Shown here piece by piece: positions 47,254-56,331 of a stretch of DNA of 64,000 bases. The stretch is from NCBI GenBank assembly GCA_001768515.1, contig MEOA01000001.1, positions 1-64,000 on the forward strand. The letters are read 5' to 3'. Below the pieces are notes generated by a model. The model was not told the DNA's origin and did not search any database. It worked only from the letters and a program-made list of their open reading frames with translations. Positions within the stretch are counted from its first letter, which is position 1, and each line of letters begins with the position of its first letter. Made by a program: the position numbers and the translations under genes. This DNA comes from Bacteroidetes bacterium GWE2_42_24. GTDB lineage: Bacteria; Bacteroidota; Bacteroidia; Bacteroidales; TTA-H9.

Positions 47254-48033
47254 TCAGCCAAACTGTATGCGGATGGCATCATCTGTTCCCAGCCCTAACA
47301 GGCTGGCGGCATTGCCTTTGTTAATGGCAATTTCAAGATTTCCGGTGGTGCTGAATAAGGCTACGAGTTCACCTTCCGGAACATCCCCGTACGACTTGTT
47401 AATCTTGCGGATACGATAGCGTGAAACACTAAACTCGATGTTGAATGAGCGGTTACGGCACTCACTTTTAAAGAGTCCCTCTGTAATGTTTGTAAAAACG
47501 TTTTCGTAGCGATCGGTATAAATTACTTTACCAATGATGGCATCACCAGAAATAACTGGTCTGAAGGCCATCCGTTCAAATAGTTTCAATAATGGATCAC
47601 CTAATTCTTCCATGGCCCCCCCTTTAGCCAGATGAACGGCCGCTTTTACGAAAACATCCCGGGTCGGAAAAGTAAAGTAATCGCTGTCCTGTGGAATATC
47701 AATCTCGAAAATCTCCTCCGGGATGGTATCAAACATCAGGCTGAAGAGGCCATTATCGGTTCCAATAAAATAGTGGCCGTTGTGTCGGATGGCAATATGG
47801 GGATTTTCAAGATCAGCCTCGGTATTGATGGCTACAATATGCACAGTTCCTTTGGGAAAAAGATGGTAGCAGTTGCGAAGCACGAAAGAGGCCTGGTTCA
47901 GATCGAACGGCTCAATTTCGTGGCTGATATCCACAATAACCGCATCGGGCATACGGCTCAACAGGGCTCCTTTCACAGCCGGAAGATAATGATCACGCGT
48001 ACCCCAATCGCTTGTAAGTGTTATTATTGCCAT
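47254..48033 (-). CDS. SAM hydroxide adenosyltransferase (DUF62)
   Basis: A 259-residue member of the DUF62 family, which hydrolyses S-adenosylmethionine to adenosine and methionine (relatives: fluorinase, chlorinase). N-terminal TLTSDWGTRDHYLPAVKGAL with the substrate-binding Asp, VDISHEIEPFDLNQA, and GTDNGLFSLMF. The C-terminal domain with SLLGLGTDDAIRIQFG is complete. The insertion that typifies fluorinases is not evident. Confidence 0.93.
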   Translation of the reverse strand: MAIITLTSDWGTRDHYLPAVKGALLSRMPDAVIVDISHEIEPFDLNQASFVLRNCYHLFPKGTVHIVAINTEADLENPHIAIRHNGHYFIGTDNGLFSLMFDTIPEEIFEIDIPQDSDYFTFPTRDVFVKAAVHLAKGGAMEELGDPLLKLFERMAFRPVISGDAIIGKVIYTDRYENVFTNITEGLFKSECRNRSFNIEFSVSRYRIRKINKSYGDVPEGELVALFSTTGNLEIAINKGNAASLLGLGTDDAIRIQFG

Positions 48034-48171
48034 TTCGTAACAGTTTTGAAATGTCCGGTCGGTACCGGCATGCGGAATTGATTAAATTTGCAAATTCAAA
48101 ATTAGAAATTAAAACGATACGCCCACAACGGGTTAACCCTTTTAGGTCATCACGAGGGCACTTCAAGGTCT

Positions 48172-49155
48172 ATGAACGAAAAAATCCTTTCAATTGAGAG
48201 CTATCCGGCTTTGGAAATCTATGGCGCCAATGACATGTTTCTCAACCAGATCAGGCAGCTGTTTCCGCGGTTAAAGATACTGGCGAGGGGAGATCTGCTC
48301 AAGCTCAATGGTGAACGTAATGACATCACTGAATTTGAACGCCGCTTCTCACTATTGCTCTTGCACTATGATAAATTCGGGCGCATTACCTCCAACGACG
48401 TCGAACAATTGATGTCGTCCGATGAAGCCGTAGGATGGCAACAACAGGTCGAAGCCGGCTCTTCCGATGTGCTCGTGTTCGGTAATAAAGGTCTTCAGGT
48501 ACGTGCCCGTACCGAAAACCAGCGCCGTCTGGTAGAGACCTGCTCCCGCAACGACATGGTCTTTGCCATTGGGCCAGCAGGCACCGGTAAAACCTACACC
48601 GCGGTTGCCCTCGCCGTCAGGGCGCTAAAAAACAAAGAAGTGCGAAGGATAATCCTCACACGTCCGGCCGTTGAAGCCGGTGAAAATCTGGGGTTTCTCC
48701 CGGGTGACCTGAAGGATAAACTTGATCCTTATCTGCAGCCACTTTATGATGCCCTGCGCGACATGTTGCCGCCACAAAAACTGCTCACTTATATTGAGGA
48801 CGGAACCATCGAAATTGCTCCTATTGCCTTCATGCGTGGAAGAACATTGGATCACGCCTTTGCCATTCTGGATGAGGCGCAGAATGCTACCGAAAACCAA
48901 ATGAAGATGTTTCTGACCCGCATGGGTCGCTCCGCCAAGTTTATCATCACAGGCGATGTCACCCAGATCGACCTTCCGCGCAACCAACGATCAGGACTCA
49001 TTCACGCTACCAAAATTCTCAAAGATATTCAGGGAATCGATTTCATCTACCTGAATGCACAGGATATAGTTCGTCATAAACTGGTACGCTTGGTCGTAGA
49101 TGCCTATGGCCACGACGCCGAACAACGGAATCCATTACCCAACGAAAAACATTGA
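48172..49155 (+). CDS. phoH: PhoH-like ATPase
   Basis: A 327-residue PhoH/YbeZ-type protein: Walker [17 protein letters not shown] near 125, Walker B region [20 protein letters not shown], and [17 protein letters not shown]. An N-terminal extension of about 100 residues (KH-like) precedes. YbeZ partners with the RNase YbeY, which is not in the window. TAAATTTG at 48083-48090 is a possible -7 box. purC follows. Confidence 0.96.
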   Translation: MNEKILSIESYPALEIYGANDMFLNQIRQLFPRLKILARGDLLKLNGERNDITEFERRFSLLLLHYDKFGRITSNDVEQLMSSDEAVGWQQQVEAGSSDVLVFGNKGLQVRARTENQRRLVETCSRNDMVFAIGPAGTGKTYTAVALAVRALKNKEVRRIILTRPAVEAGENLGFLPGDLKDKLDPYLQPLYDALRDMLPPQKLLTYIEDGTIEIAPIAFMRGRTLDHAFAILDEAQNATENQMKMFLTRMGRSAKFIITGDVTQIDLPRNQRSGLIHATKILKDIQGIDFIYLNAQDIVRHKLVRLVVDAYGHDAEQRNPLPNEKH

Positions 49156-49172
49156 TAAAATTAAATAACACT

Positions 49173-50120
49173 ATGAACCAGGCTTTAGTCAAAACTGATT
49201 TCAATTTTCCAAACCAAACAGCGGTTTATCACGGAAAGGTACGCGACGTCTATACCATAGGCAATGAAATGCTCGTTATGATTGCTACCGATCGAATCTC
49301 CGCCTTTGATGTGGTGTTGCCCAAAGGAATCCCATACAAGGGGCAAATGCTTAACCAGATAGCCGCCATGTTTCTGGATGCCACTGCCGACATCGTTCCC
49401 AACTGGAAGCTTGATACCCCCGACCCGATGGTCACTGTTGGACGTTATTGCAAAACTTTTCCAGTTGAGATGATTATCCGGGGCTACCTTACAGGGAGCT
49501 CCTGGCGAAGCTATAAGGCCGGTGCCCGTGAAATCTGCGGCGTTCCCCTACCCGACGGAATGAAAGAGCACCAACGGTTCCCAAAACCAATCATCACACC
49601 AACCACCAAGGCTACCGAAGGACACGATGAAGACATCTCAAGAGAAGAAATCATTAAACAAGGGCTGATTTCGGCTGCTGATTATGAACAACTCGAGAAG
49701 TATACACTGGCTTTGTTTGACCGCGGCTCTCAGATGGCTGCCAAACAAGGGCTGATACTTGTCGATACCAAATATGAATTCGGAAAGTTGGATGACAAGA
49801 TATTCCTTATCGATGAAATACATACGCCTGATTCTTCCCGCTACTTCTACAGTGAGGGTTATGAAGAACGATTTGCCTCTGGAGAACAACAACGCCAGCT
49901 AAGCAAGGAATTCGTACGCGAGTGGCTTATGTCCAATGGTTTTCAGGGTAAAGAAGGACAACAGGTTCCGGAAATCACAGAAACATACGCTCTGAGTGTT
50001 TCGGACCGTTACCGCGAGCTGTTTGAACACATCACCGGCAATACTTTCGTACCAGAAACCACTGCAAATGTGCTGGAACGGGTTGAAACAAACATCCGCA
50101 ACTATCTGTCTAAACTTTAG
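49173..50120 (+). CDS. purC: SAICAR synthetase
   Basis: Purine biosynthesis enzyme joining CAIR and aspartate; 315 residues from the ATG at 49173. A TTG at 49152 is in frame but overlaps phoH and is less likely. [10 protein letters not shown] at about 22, [16 protein letters not shown] near 98, and [14 protein letters not shown]. The length is that of the long (eukaryote-like) PurC group. Confidence 0.96.
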   Translation: MNQALVKTDFNFPNQTAVYHGKVRDVYTIGNEMLVMIATDRISAFDVVLPKGIPYKGQMLNQIAAMFLDATADIVPNWKLDTPDPMVTVGRYCKTFPVEMIIRGYLTGSSWRSYKAGAREICGVPLPDGMKEHQRFPKPIITPTTKATEGHDEDISREEIIKQGLISAADYEQLEKYTLALFDRGSQMAAKQGLILVDTKYEFGKLDDKIFLIDEIHTPDSSRYFYSEGYEERFASGEQQRQLSKEFVREWLMSNGFQGKEGQQVPEITETYALSVSDRYRELFEHITGNTFVPETTANVLERVETNIRNYLSKL

Positions 50121-50137
50121 TACACAAACAACAGTTA

Positions 50138-50182
50138 AACCCGACAGTTGCAGAAACTTTTCTCTGTGCTGCCGGGTTCTTT
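50138..50182 (+). terminator. probable terminator of purC
   Basis: AACCCGACAG pairs with CTGCCGGGTT (one A/C mismatch) around a 21-nt loop, followed by CTTTAG; about 20 bp after the purC stop and before xseA. Confidence 0.65.
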
Positions 50183-50196
50183 AGTCCTGTTTTGTC

Positions 50197-51588
50197 ATGA
50201 CCAACGTATCGCCATCCGACGCTCCTTCAGCTAAAGTGTTTACGCTCAGCCATGTGGCTGCCAGCATACAGGCAATCGTGGCGAAAAATTATCCCGGCAG
50301 GTACTGGATAAAGGCTGAGATGGCGCGGTTGCACCGCTATCCCCATAGCGGACACTGCTATCCCGATTTGGTTGAAAAAAGCGGAGATAAGGTAATAACG
50401 CAGTTCAGGGCAATCATCTGGGGAGATATCTTTCAGTCAATCAATCAACAGTTCAAAGAAGTAACAGGGAAACCCCTACAGGATGGAATGAATATTCTAT
50501 TTCTGGCTTCTATCACCTTCCATCCCCAATATGGACTGAGCCTGCACATTCATGACATTGAACCTTCCTTCACGCTGGGGGAGATGACCCGCCAGCGCAT
50601 GGCCGCCATTAACCGGTTAAAACAGGATGGCGATTTTGACCTGAACCACCAACTGCCTTTCCCCGTGCTACCCGCTCGCATCGCTGTTATTTCAGTCGAA
50701 ACCAGCAAGGGCTACAACGACTTCTGCAACATACTGCATGAGCATGGCAATCGCTACAAGATCGGGTGGGAACTGTTTCCCGCATTGCTGCAAGGGGCAA
50801 ATGCCGGACCAAGCATTATTGGTAAACTAGAGGAAATCGACCGCGAAAAAAACTTATTCGACGTTGTAGCTATTGTCAGAGGAGGTGGTGGTGAGATAGG
50901 TCTCGATTGTTATGATGAATACACCCTTTCAAGGGTTATTGCGAGATTTCCGCTGCCGGTCATCACAGGAATAGGCCACGCCACCAACCAGACCGTCGTA
51001 GAGATGGTGGCATATTCCAATAAGATAACCCCTACCGATGTAGCCTATTCAATCATCAATGCCTTCAAAGAGGCCGAGAATGCACTTCAGATTGCTGCAA
51101 TCAGGATTAACAACAGTGTGAAACGCATTACTGATTTTCAGAAACAACGACTCGATCAACAAGGTTTAAGCATAGCTCATAGAGTTAGAAATCGCGTTAC
51201 CAGCCAAACAATCCGACTAAACAGGTTCTATGATCTTTTACCGGCCTATACCCGGTCGGTCGTGCTTGCCGAACGAAACCTTCTCGCTGCTACTACTGGA
51301 AGAATGGAAAGTGCTGTAAAAACGATTATAACCTCTGCAAAATTTCCGCTGTCTGCGATACCTGATCGGCTATTGAAAGTCTACCGGTGGGTCCACAACG
51401 ATCAACTACGGCAATTAAGTCATCTGGAACAAAGGCTTCAGCAAGCCGACCCTGAAGTAATGCTGAAAAGAGGTTATTCCATTACTACAGTCGATGGCCA
51501 GATTATCCGTTCGATAATCCAGGTAAAGTCGGGTGTTGAAATCGTTACCCGTTTAACCGATGGAACGTTCATTAGTACAACCAAATAA
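50197..51588 (+). CDS. xseA: exodeoxyribonuclease VII large subunit
   Basis: Catalytic subunit of exonuclease VII; 463 residues. An N-terminal OB-fold (YWIKAEMARLHRYPHSGHCY) is followed by the catalytic domain (VISVETSKGYNDFCN, VAIVRGGGGEIGLDCYDEY, TGIGHATNQTVVEMVA) and a long helical C-terminus that binds XseB. xseB starts 15 bp after its stop. Confidence 0.96.
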   Translation: MTNVSPSDAPSAKVFTLSHVAASIQAIVAKNYPGRYWIKAEMARLHRYPHSGHCYPDLVEKSGDKVITQFRAIIWGDIFQSINQQFKEVTGKPLQDGMNILFLASITFHPQYGLSLHIHDIEPSFTLGEMTRQRMAAINRLKQDGDFDLNHQLPFPVLPARIAVISVETSKGYNDFCNILHEHGNRYKIGWELFPALLQGANAGPSIIGKLEEIDREKNLFDVVAIVRGGGGEIGLDCYDEYTLSRVIARFPLPVITGIGHATNQTVVEMVAYSNKITPTDVAYSIINAFKEAENALQIAAIRINNSVKRITDFQKQRLDQQGLSIAHRVRNRVTSQTIRLNRFYDLLPAYTRSVVLAERNLLAATTGRMESAVKTIITSAKFPLSAIPDRLLKVYRWVHNDQLRQLSHLEQRLQQADPEVMLKRGYSITTVDGQIIRSIIQVKSGVEIVTRLTDGTFISTTK

Positions 51589-51603
51589 AATATACCACAT
51601 CAA

Positions 51604-51813
51604 ATGGAAAAAGAGCAAACCTATAGCGAAGCTTATGCAGAACTTGAACAAATCGTTGGAGATATTGAAAACGCCACGGTTGAAATTGAAGAGTTATCAC
51701 TAAAGGTAAAACGGGCAGCATGGCTGCTTAAGTTTTGCCGTGAAAAGCTACTTCGCACGGAGGCCGATGTTAACGATGCACTGGGAAAGGTAACCGATCC
51801 GAAAGAGGGCTAA
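51604..51813 (+). CDS. xseB: exodeoxyribonuclease VII small subunit
   Basis: A 69-residue helical subunit: YSEAYAELEQIVGDIENATV, then EIEELSLKVKRAAWLLKFC, matching XseB's two-helix hairpin. Short size is normal. Paired with xseA, 15 bp downstream. Confidence 0.93.
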   Translation: MEKEQTYSEAYAELEQIVGDIENATVEIEELSLKVKRAAWLLKFCREKLLRTEADVNDALGKVTDPKEG

Positions 51814-52053
51814 AAACCACATCAATAATATATTCAACATGAGAACATTTTGGCATCATATATCAAGCTAACATATTATTGTTTAGTATTTAAGAATAAT
51901 AAACATGCCAAATAGGAGAAAGAGCCAGAATTTTTTAACATGTTGATTAAACATGCCAGCTATTGGATTGTTGTTACATTTCAGTTGTGTTTAAACCCGG
52001 GAAAGCTTCAGAATAATTCAATAAATCACATAAACTGTTTAAATTAATCATCG

Positions 52054-52800
52054 ATGAAAATTAACTCATTAACCCAAATAAAGCTACTATTTTTTACGGT
52101 GTTACTGATTAGTTCGCTTGCCTCTTGTGACCACACCCCGGCAAAGAAAAACCTTCCCGCTGGTGTTCATGGCGTTGAAGTCATTCAGGTGCTGAATACA
52201 ACAAAATATACTTACCTACGCGTTTCCGAGGATAAAACCGAATACTGGATGGCTATTGTGCGGGAAGATATTAAGAGCGGCGATTCGGTGTACTACAGTC
52301 AGGCTTACGACATGAAAGACTTTTACAGCAAAGAACTCGATCGAACTTTCCCATCTGTTTTTTTCGTTCAGGATCCTTCCGGCAGCCCCGAGCGGCTTGC
52401 AGCAACAGGCGGTGCTCACATGCCAAATGCAGAAACTTCCTCACGCAGACAGCCTGTTACAAAAATGGATAATCTTAAAGTAGAAAAGGCATCAGGGGGT
52501 ATCACCATCGAAGAGCTATATAAAAATCCTGAACATTTCGCCGGCAAAAAAATAAAAGTACGCGGATTGGTCGGAAAACTCAGCAAAGAGATTATGAAGC
52601 GTAACTGGATGCACGTTCAGGATGGCACAAGTAATGGCGCAAATTTTGATTTAACCGTTACTTCAGCCGATATTGTCACCGAAGGAAACGTTGCCACCTT
52701 TGAAGGTACCATCGCCCTGAAAAAAGATTTCGGTAGTGGTTACTTTTATGAAGTGATCATGGAAGAGGCGGTTCCTTCAGATGTAGAACGATACGAATAG
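52054..52800 (+). CDS. lipoprotein with two OB-fold-like regions
   Basis: A 248-residue lipoprotein: signal peptide with lipobox LASC near residue 25. The first half (GVEVIQVLNTTKYTYLRVSE to EYWMAIVREDIKSGDSVYYS) and the second half (ITIEELYKNPEHFAGKKIKV to WMHVQDGTSNGANFDLTV) look like small beta-barrel/OB folds as found in NrfJ- and tRNA_anti-like proteins. Related proteins are linked to cytochrome c handling in other genomes, but I see no such gene here. Ends at a strong terminator. Confidence 0.78.
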   Translation: MKINSLTQIKLLFFTVLLISSLASCDHTPAKKNLPAGVHGVEVIQVLNTTKYTYLRVSEDKTEYWMAIVREDIKSGDSVYYSQAYDMKDFYSKELDRTFPSVFFVQDPSGSPERLAATGGAHMPNAETSSRRQPVTKMDNLKVEKASGGITIEELYKNPEHFAGKKIKVRGLVGKLSKEIMKRNWMHVQDGTSNGANFDLTVTSADIVTEGNVATFEGTIALKKDFGSGYFYEVIMEEAVPSDVERYE

Positions 52801-52872
52801 TGCCTGGCGGTCATCCGTCAAAAATACTCTAGACCCATTAAAGGTTTAGCTTAAACACCTGTTGAAAGAGGG

Positions 52873-52900
52873 AAACCGGAGAGCATATCTCCGGTTTTTA
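52873..52900 (+). terminator. terminator of the OB-fold lipoprotein gene
   Basis: A 10-bp perfect stem (AAACCGGAGA with TCTCCGGTTT) around GCATA with a T-run, on the plus strand. Confidence 0.9.
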
Positions 52901-52906
52901 TTTGGG

Positions 52907-54835
52907 TCATGATTCTTCGAGGAGTTTTTCCCATGCTTCGGTCACTTCCTCTAATTCCTTTTTCAGGTTGCTGTATCGGTCAAAAAAATCCTGATCAGTC
53001 ATAATACCGGGGTGTTGATCGGGATTCGACATCATTTTGTCATGCCGTGCAATCTCCTCCTCTAATTCAACAATTTTACTTTCAGCTGTTTCAATTCTGT
53101 TGGCAATCCGACGGCGTTCCCGCTCCTGCGCTTTGCGTTGTTCATAGTCGACCTTCCCTGTCGATGGCTCAACAGCCTCACCAGCAGCAGTCCCTTTCTT
53201 TGCAGGTTGCTCCAGATCACGTAAATGGTCTATGCGGCGGGCTTCGAGAAAATCATATACATCTCCGGGATATTCTTTCAATTTCTGATTTCTGAATTCC
53301 ACCACCTTAGTAGTAAGACCCTGCAAAAAATCGCGGTCGTGCGACACGATGATCAGGGTACCATCATATCGCAACAGGGCATTCTTAAGAATATCCTTCG
53401 ACACCATGTCGAGGTGATTGGTCGGTTCGTCAAGAACCAATAAGTTGACTGGTTTCAGGAGTAGCTTGGCTAAAGCCAGCCGTGACTTTTCCCCGCCTGA
53501 GAGCACACTTACTTTCTTCTCGATAGCTTCACCCGAAAACAGGAAGCTTCCCAGAATGGCTCTGGTACGTGTACGAATCTCTCCAACTGCTATTTCATCA
53601 AGTGTCTCGAAAACTGTTTTTGCAGGATCAAGCATCTGAGCCTGATTTTGGGCATAATAACCTATGCTTACATTGTGACCGGGCTTCATCACCCCTTCAT
53701 GTTCCAAATCGCCTATTATAATACGCGACAAGGTAGTCTTCCCTTCACCATTACGTCCGACGAAGGCCACCTTTTCGCCCCGCTGAACTGTCAGATCAAT
53801 AGTGTCAAGTACCTGCAGATCACCATACCGTTTGCTGAGTTTTTCAATTTCAACCACTACACGGCCTGAAGAAGGAGCCGGTGGAAAGGAAAAATGTATG
53901 GCTGAAGTATCGGTCTCATCAATCTCAATCCTATCGAGCTTCTCAAGCATCTTTACCCGGCTCTGTACTTGCCGTGACTTGGAAGCCTTGTAACGAAACC
54001 GCTCGATAAAACGCTCGATCTGATCAACCTGCCGTTGCTGATTCTCAATGGCTGCAACCTGCGACTCCATCCTCTCCTGCCGCATCAGTACATACTCGGA
54101 ATAGCCAGCCTTGTAATCCCACAACCGCCCCATGTTGATCTCGATGGTCCGGGTAGTTACATTATCCAGAAAAGCTCTGTCGTGCGATACCAATACCACA
54201 GCACCTGAATAGGTTCGTAGCCATTCCTCAAGCCAATCAATGGATTCGATATCCAGGTGATTTGTGGGTTCATCGAGTAAAATCACATCAGGACGACGGA
54301 GAAGTATCTTAGCAAGTTCAACCCGCATTTGCCAGCCACTACTAAACTCACTCATCCCTCGGGAATGATCGGTTGACTTGAAACCAAGGCCTTCCAGTAC
54401 ACGGCGAGCCTGGCCTTCGAGGCTTTCCCCTCCATGAATGTCAATAAAATGATTTGCTTCGTCAATACGGTTAAGTAGTTTCATGTACGCATCGCTTTCA
54501 TAGTCTTCGCGATCAGAAAGCGAAGCCATCATGCTGTCGCGTTGCTGAATTACCTTAAGTAATTCAGCGAAGGCCTGCATGGCTTCATTGAGTATGGTTC
54601 GGTGGGTCGCAGGAACCAATTCCTGCGATAAATAGCCCATGGTGCACTCACCATGACGTGTCACCTGACCCGTTTCAGGCTGTAGAACCCCGGCAAGGAT
54701 GTTGAGCAATGTGGTCTTACCCGCACCGTTCTTCCCGGTCAGACCTATACGGTCGCGGTCGGCAATCACGAATGAAACCCCATCGAAGAGGTTGTCGCCG
54801 GTAAAATGGATTGAAACATTACTCACACTAATCAT
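52907..54835 (-). CDS. ABC-F family ATPase
   Basis: A 642-residue cytoplasmic twin-ABC protein without membrane segments. First cassette: GKNGAGKTT near 36, signature FSSGWQMRVELAKIL, VILLDEPTNHLDIESIDWL; second: GRNGEGKTT, LSGGEKSRLALAKLL, VLVLDEPTNHLDMVS. The interdomain linker (about 240-300) and the charged coiled-coil C-terminus (QRKAQERERRRIANRIETAE) fit a ribosome-associated ABC-F such as Uup/YbiT. No antibiotic-resistance role can be claimed. Confidence 0.94.
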   Translation of the reverse strand: MISVSNVSIHFTGDNLFDGVSFVIADRDRIGLTGKNGAGKTTLLNILAGVLQPETGQVTRHGECTMGYLSQELVPATHRTILNEAMQAFAELLKVIQQRDSMMASLSDREDYESDAYMKLLNRIDEANHFIDIHGGESLEGQARRVLEGLGFKSTDHSRGMSEFSSGWQMRVELAKILLRRPDVILLDEPTNHLDIESIDWLEEWLRTYSGAVVLVSHDRAFLDNVTTRTIEINMGRLWDYKAGYSEYVLMRQERMESQVAAIENQQRQVDQIERFIERFRYKASKSRQVQSRVKMLEKLDRIEIDETDTSAIHFSFPPAPSSGRVVVEIEKLSKRYGDLQVLDTIDLTVQRGEKVAFVGRNGEGKTTLSRIIIGDLEHEGVMKPGHNVSIGYYAQNQAQMLDPAKTVFETLDEIAVGEIRTRTRAILGSFLFSGEAIEKKVSVLSGGEKSRLALAKLLLKPVNLLVLDEPTNHLDMVSKDILKNALLRYDGTLIIVSHDRDFLQGLTTKVVEFRNQKLKEYPGDVYDFLEARRIDHLRDLEQPAKKGTAAGEAVEPSTGKVDYEQRKAQERERRRIANRIETAESKIVELEEEIARHDKMMSNPDQHPGIMTDQDFFDRYSNLKKELEEVTEAWEKLLEES

Positions 54836-55030
54836 AAGGCATCTGGAATTTTCGGGGGCAAAGATAGGGAAAAGGGGCCGACTCCCATGAAGATGAATAA
54901 GTAGTTAAGCTTCCCGGAAAACAGAATTTTTGGCACAATTACTGCCGGAATATCGTATCTTCGCCACTTCGGAAAATTACCTTGCCAAGGCGGGATCTAC
55001 TCCTCCCAAACAGGCTTAAATTGTTGCCGG

Positions 55031-55756
55031 ATGCATTTTAAAGAATTGATACGCAACGTGCTAATATCTCTGCACGTAGATGCCACTAAAAACCTGAAGT
55101 ACGATCGGCTCACACTCAAAGTGCTGGAGCAGGTGCTTAAATATGGCGGAAATGCCATCGACATCGGATGCCACAAAGGTGAGATTCTTGAAATCATGCT
55201 AAAATTGGCTCCCCTAGGGCATCATTTGGGTTTTGAACCCATTCCTGCACTATATAATCAACTGAATGCCCATTTCGATGGCATAGCGACCATTTACCCT
55301 TATGCCCTTAGCGACACCAATGGCAGCACAACCTTCCAGTATGTCCGAAACGCTCCTGCATACAGTGGTATCCGAAAAAGAGAGTACGCCACTAACCACC
55401 CCGACATCGAAGAGATCAATGTTGAAATGAGAACCCTTGATAGCGTCATCTCGTCCGATCAAACTGTACGCCTTATCAAAATTGATGTTGAAGGAGCCGA
55501 ATACCTGGTACTCAAAGGAGCCCTCCAGACGCTCCGCCGGCATCAGCCCGTGGTCATTTTCGAATGTGGACTGGGCGCCAGCGAATTCTACGGCACACAA
55601 CCCGAGCAGATTTACGACCTTCTTACGCGTGACGCAGGCCTTAACATCCATCTTATCCCCGATTGGCTCAATGGATATCCCTGGCTCAGCCGTGATGATT
55701 TTGGCCGGATATACCGCGAAAAGAAAGATTACTACTTCGTCGCTGCCGCCAATTAA
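55031..55756 (+). CDS. FkbM-family methyltransferase
   Basis: A 241-residue SAM-dependent methyltransferase: motif I region AIDIGCHKGEILEIML near 41, and the FkbM hallmark LIKIDVEGAEYLVLKGA near 155, with FECGLGASE. Such enzymes often methylate surface sugars or natural products. TATCTTCG at 54956-54963 is a near -7 box with TTTG 23 bp upstream. Stands alone. Confidence 0.92.
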   Translation: MHFKELIRNVLISLHVDATKNLKYDRLTLKVLEQVLKYGGNAIDIGCHKGEILEIMLKLAPLGHHLGFEPIPALYNQLNAHFDGIATIYPYALSDTNGSTTFQYVRNAPAYSGIRKREYATNHPDIEEINVEMRTLDSVISSDQTVRLIKIDVEGAEYLVLKGALQTLRRHQPVVIFECGLGASEFYGTQPEQIYDLLTRDAGLNIHLIPDWLNGYPWLSRDDFGRIYREKKDYYFVAAAN

Positions 55757-56275
55757 GACACCTGTCGGGTTTTCTCAGCCCTCCTTACATTTTTATTTCA
55801 TTAATTACACCAGCCTGCTGCTTTTCATTTTAATGACAACCATGCGGAAAATCTCTGTAAATATATATTTTTCAGTTCTTTTGCTACGCCCTATGTTCCC
55901 TTTTCCCTGCCTTCAACTTGAACCACAGCAAAAGATGTCCGGTAATTCATCGTCGTTAAACATCAATTATTAGTATGTTCATGAAAACAAAGCCTACCTC
56001 ACGCAATGCGGGTGATGTAGTGTGTAAGGCCTTTTAGCTATCTGAGCATAATCATTCAATGTCCATAACACCACGACACCTTATACGCAAGACTACCAAA
56101 GGCAGGTTTGTAATCTCTATCCTGAATCCCTTTGAATTCAGATTAATCTCCGGCTCTTCTTTTGGTTGAAGTGCTAAGGATTTTACTCATTATCAAAAAA
56201 AATAAGCCAGCTTTGCATCAAAACAGGTAAACTTCGCTAATCGCACTGACCTTAATGCCCCCCATACCTAAAGCA
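55757..56275. other. non-coding gap after the FkbM gene
   Basis: No credible gene; a 178-codon frame at 55437-55973 is mostly a shadow of the FkbM gene. An imperfect hairpin at about 55990-56033 (CTACCTCAC with GTGATGTAG, then GCCTTTT) could be a late terminator. Confidence 0.5.
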
Positions 56276-56312
56276 AATCACAGGTGTCCTGTTAACAGGG
56301 CACCTGTGATTT
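56276..56312 (-). terminator. terminator of the redox fusion gene
   Basis: AAATCACAGGTG pairs with CACCTGTGATTT; inside, CCTG pairs with CAGG around TTAA, with one mismatch between. It lies 20-55 bp beyond the stop at 56332 on the minus strand. Confidence 0.85.
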
Positions 56313-56331
56313 AGACAACTGTAATCAACGA

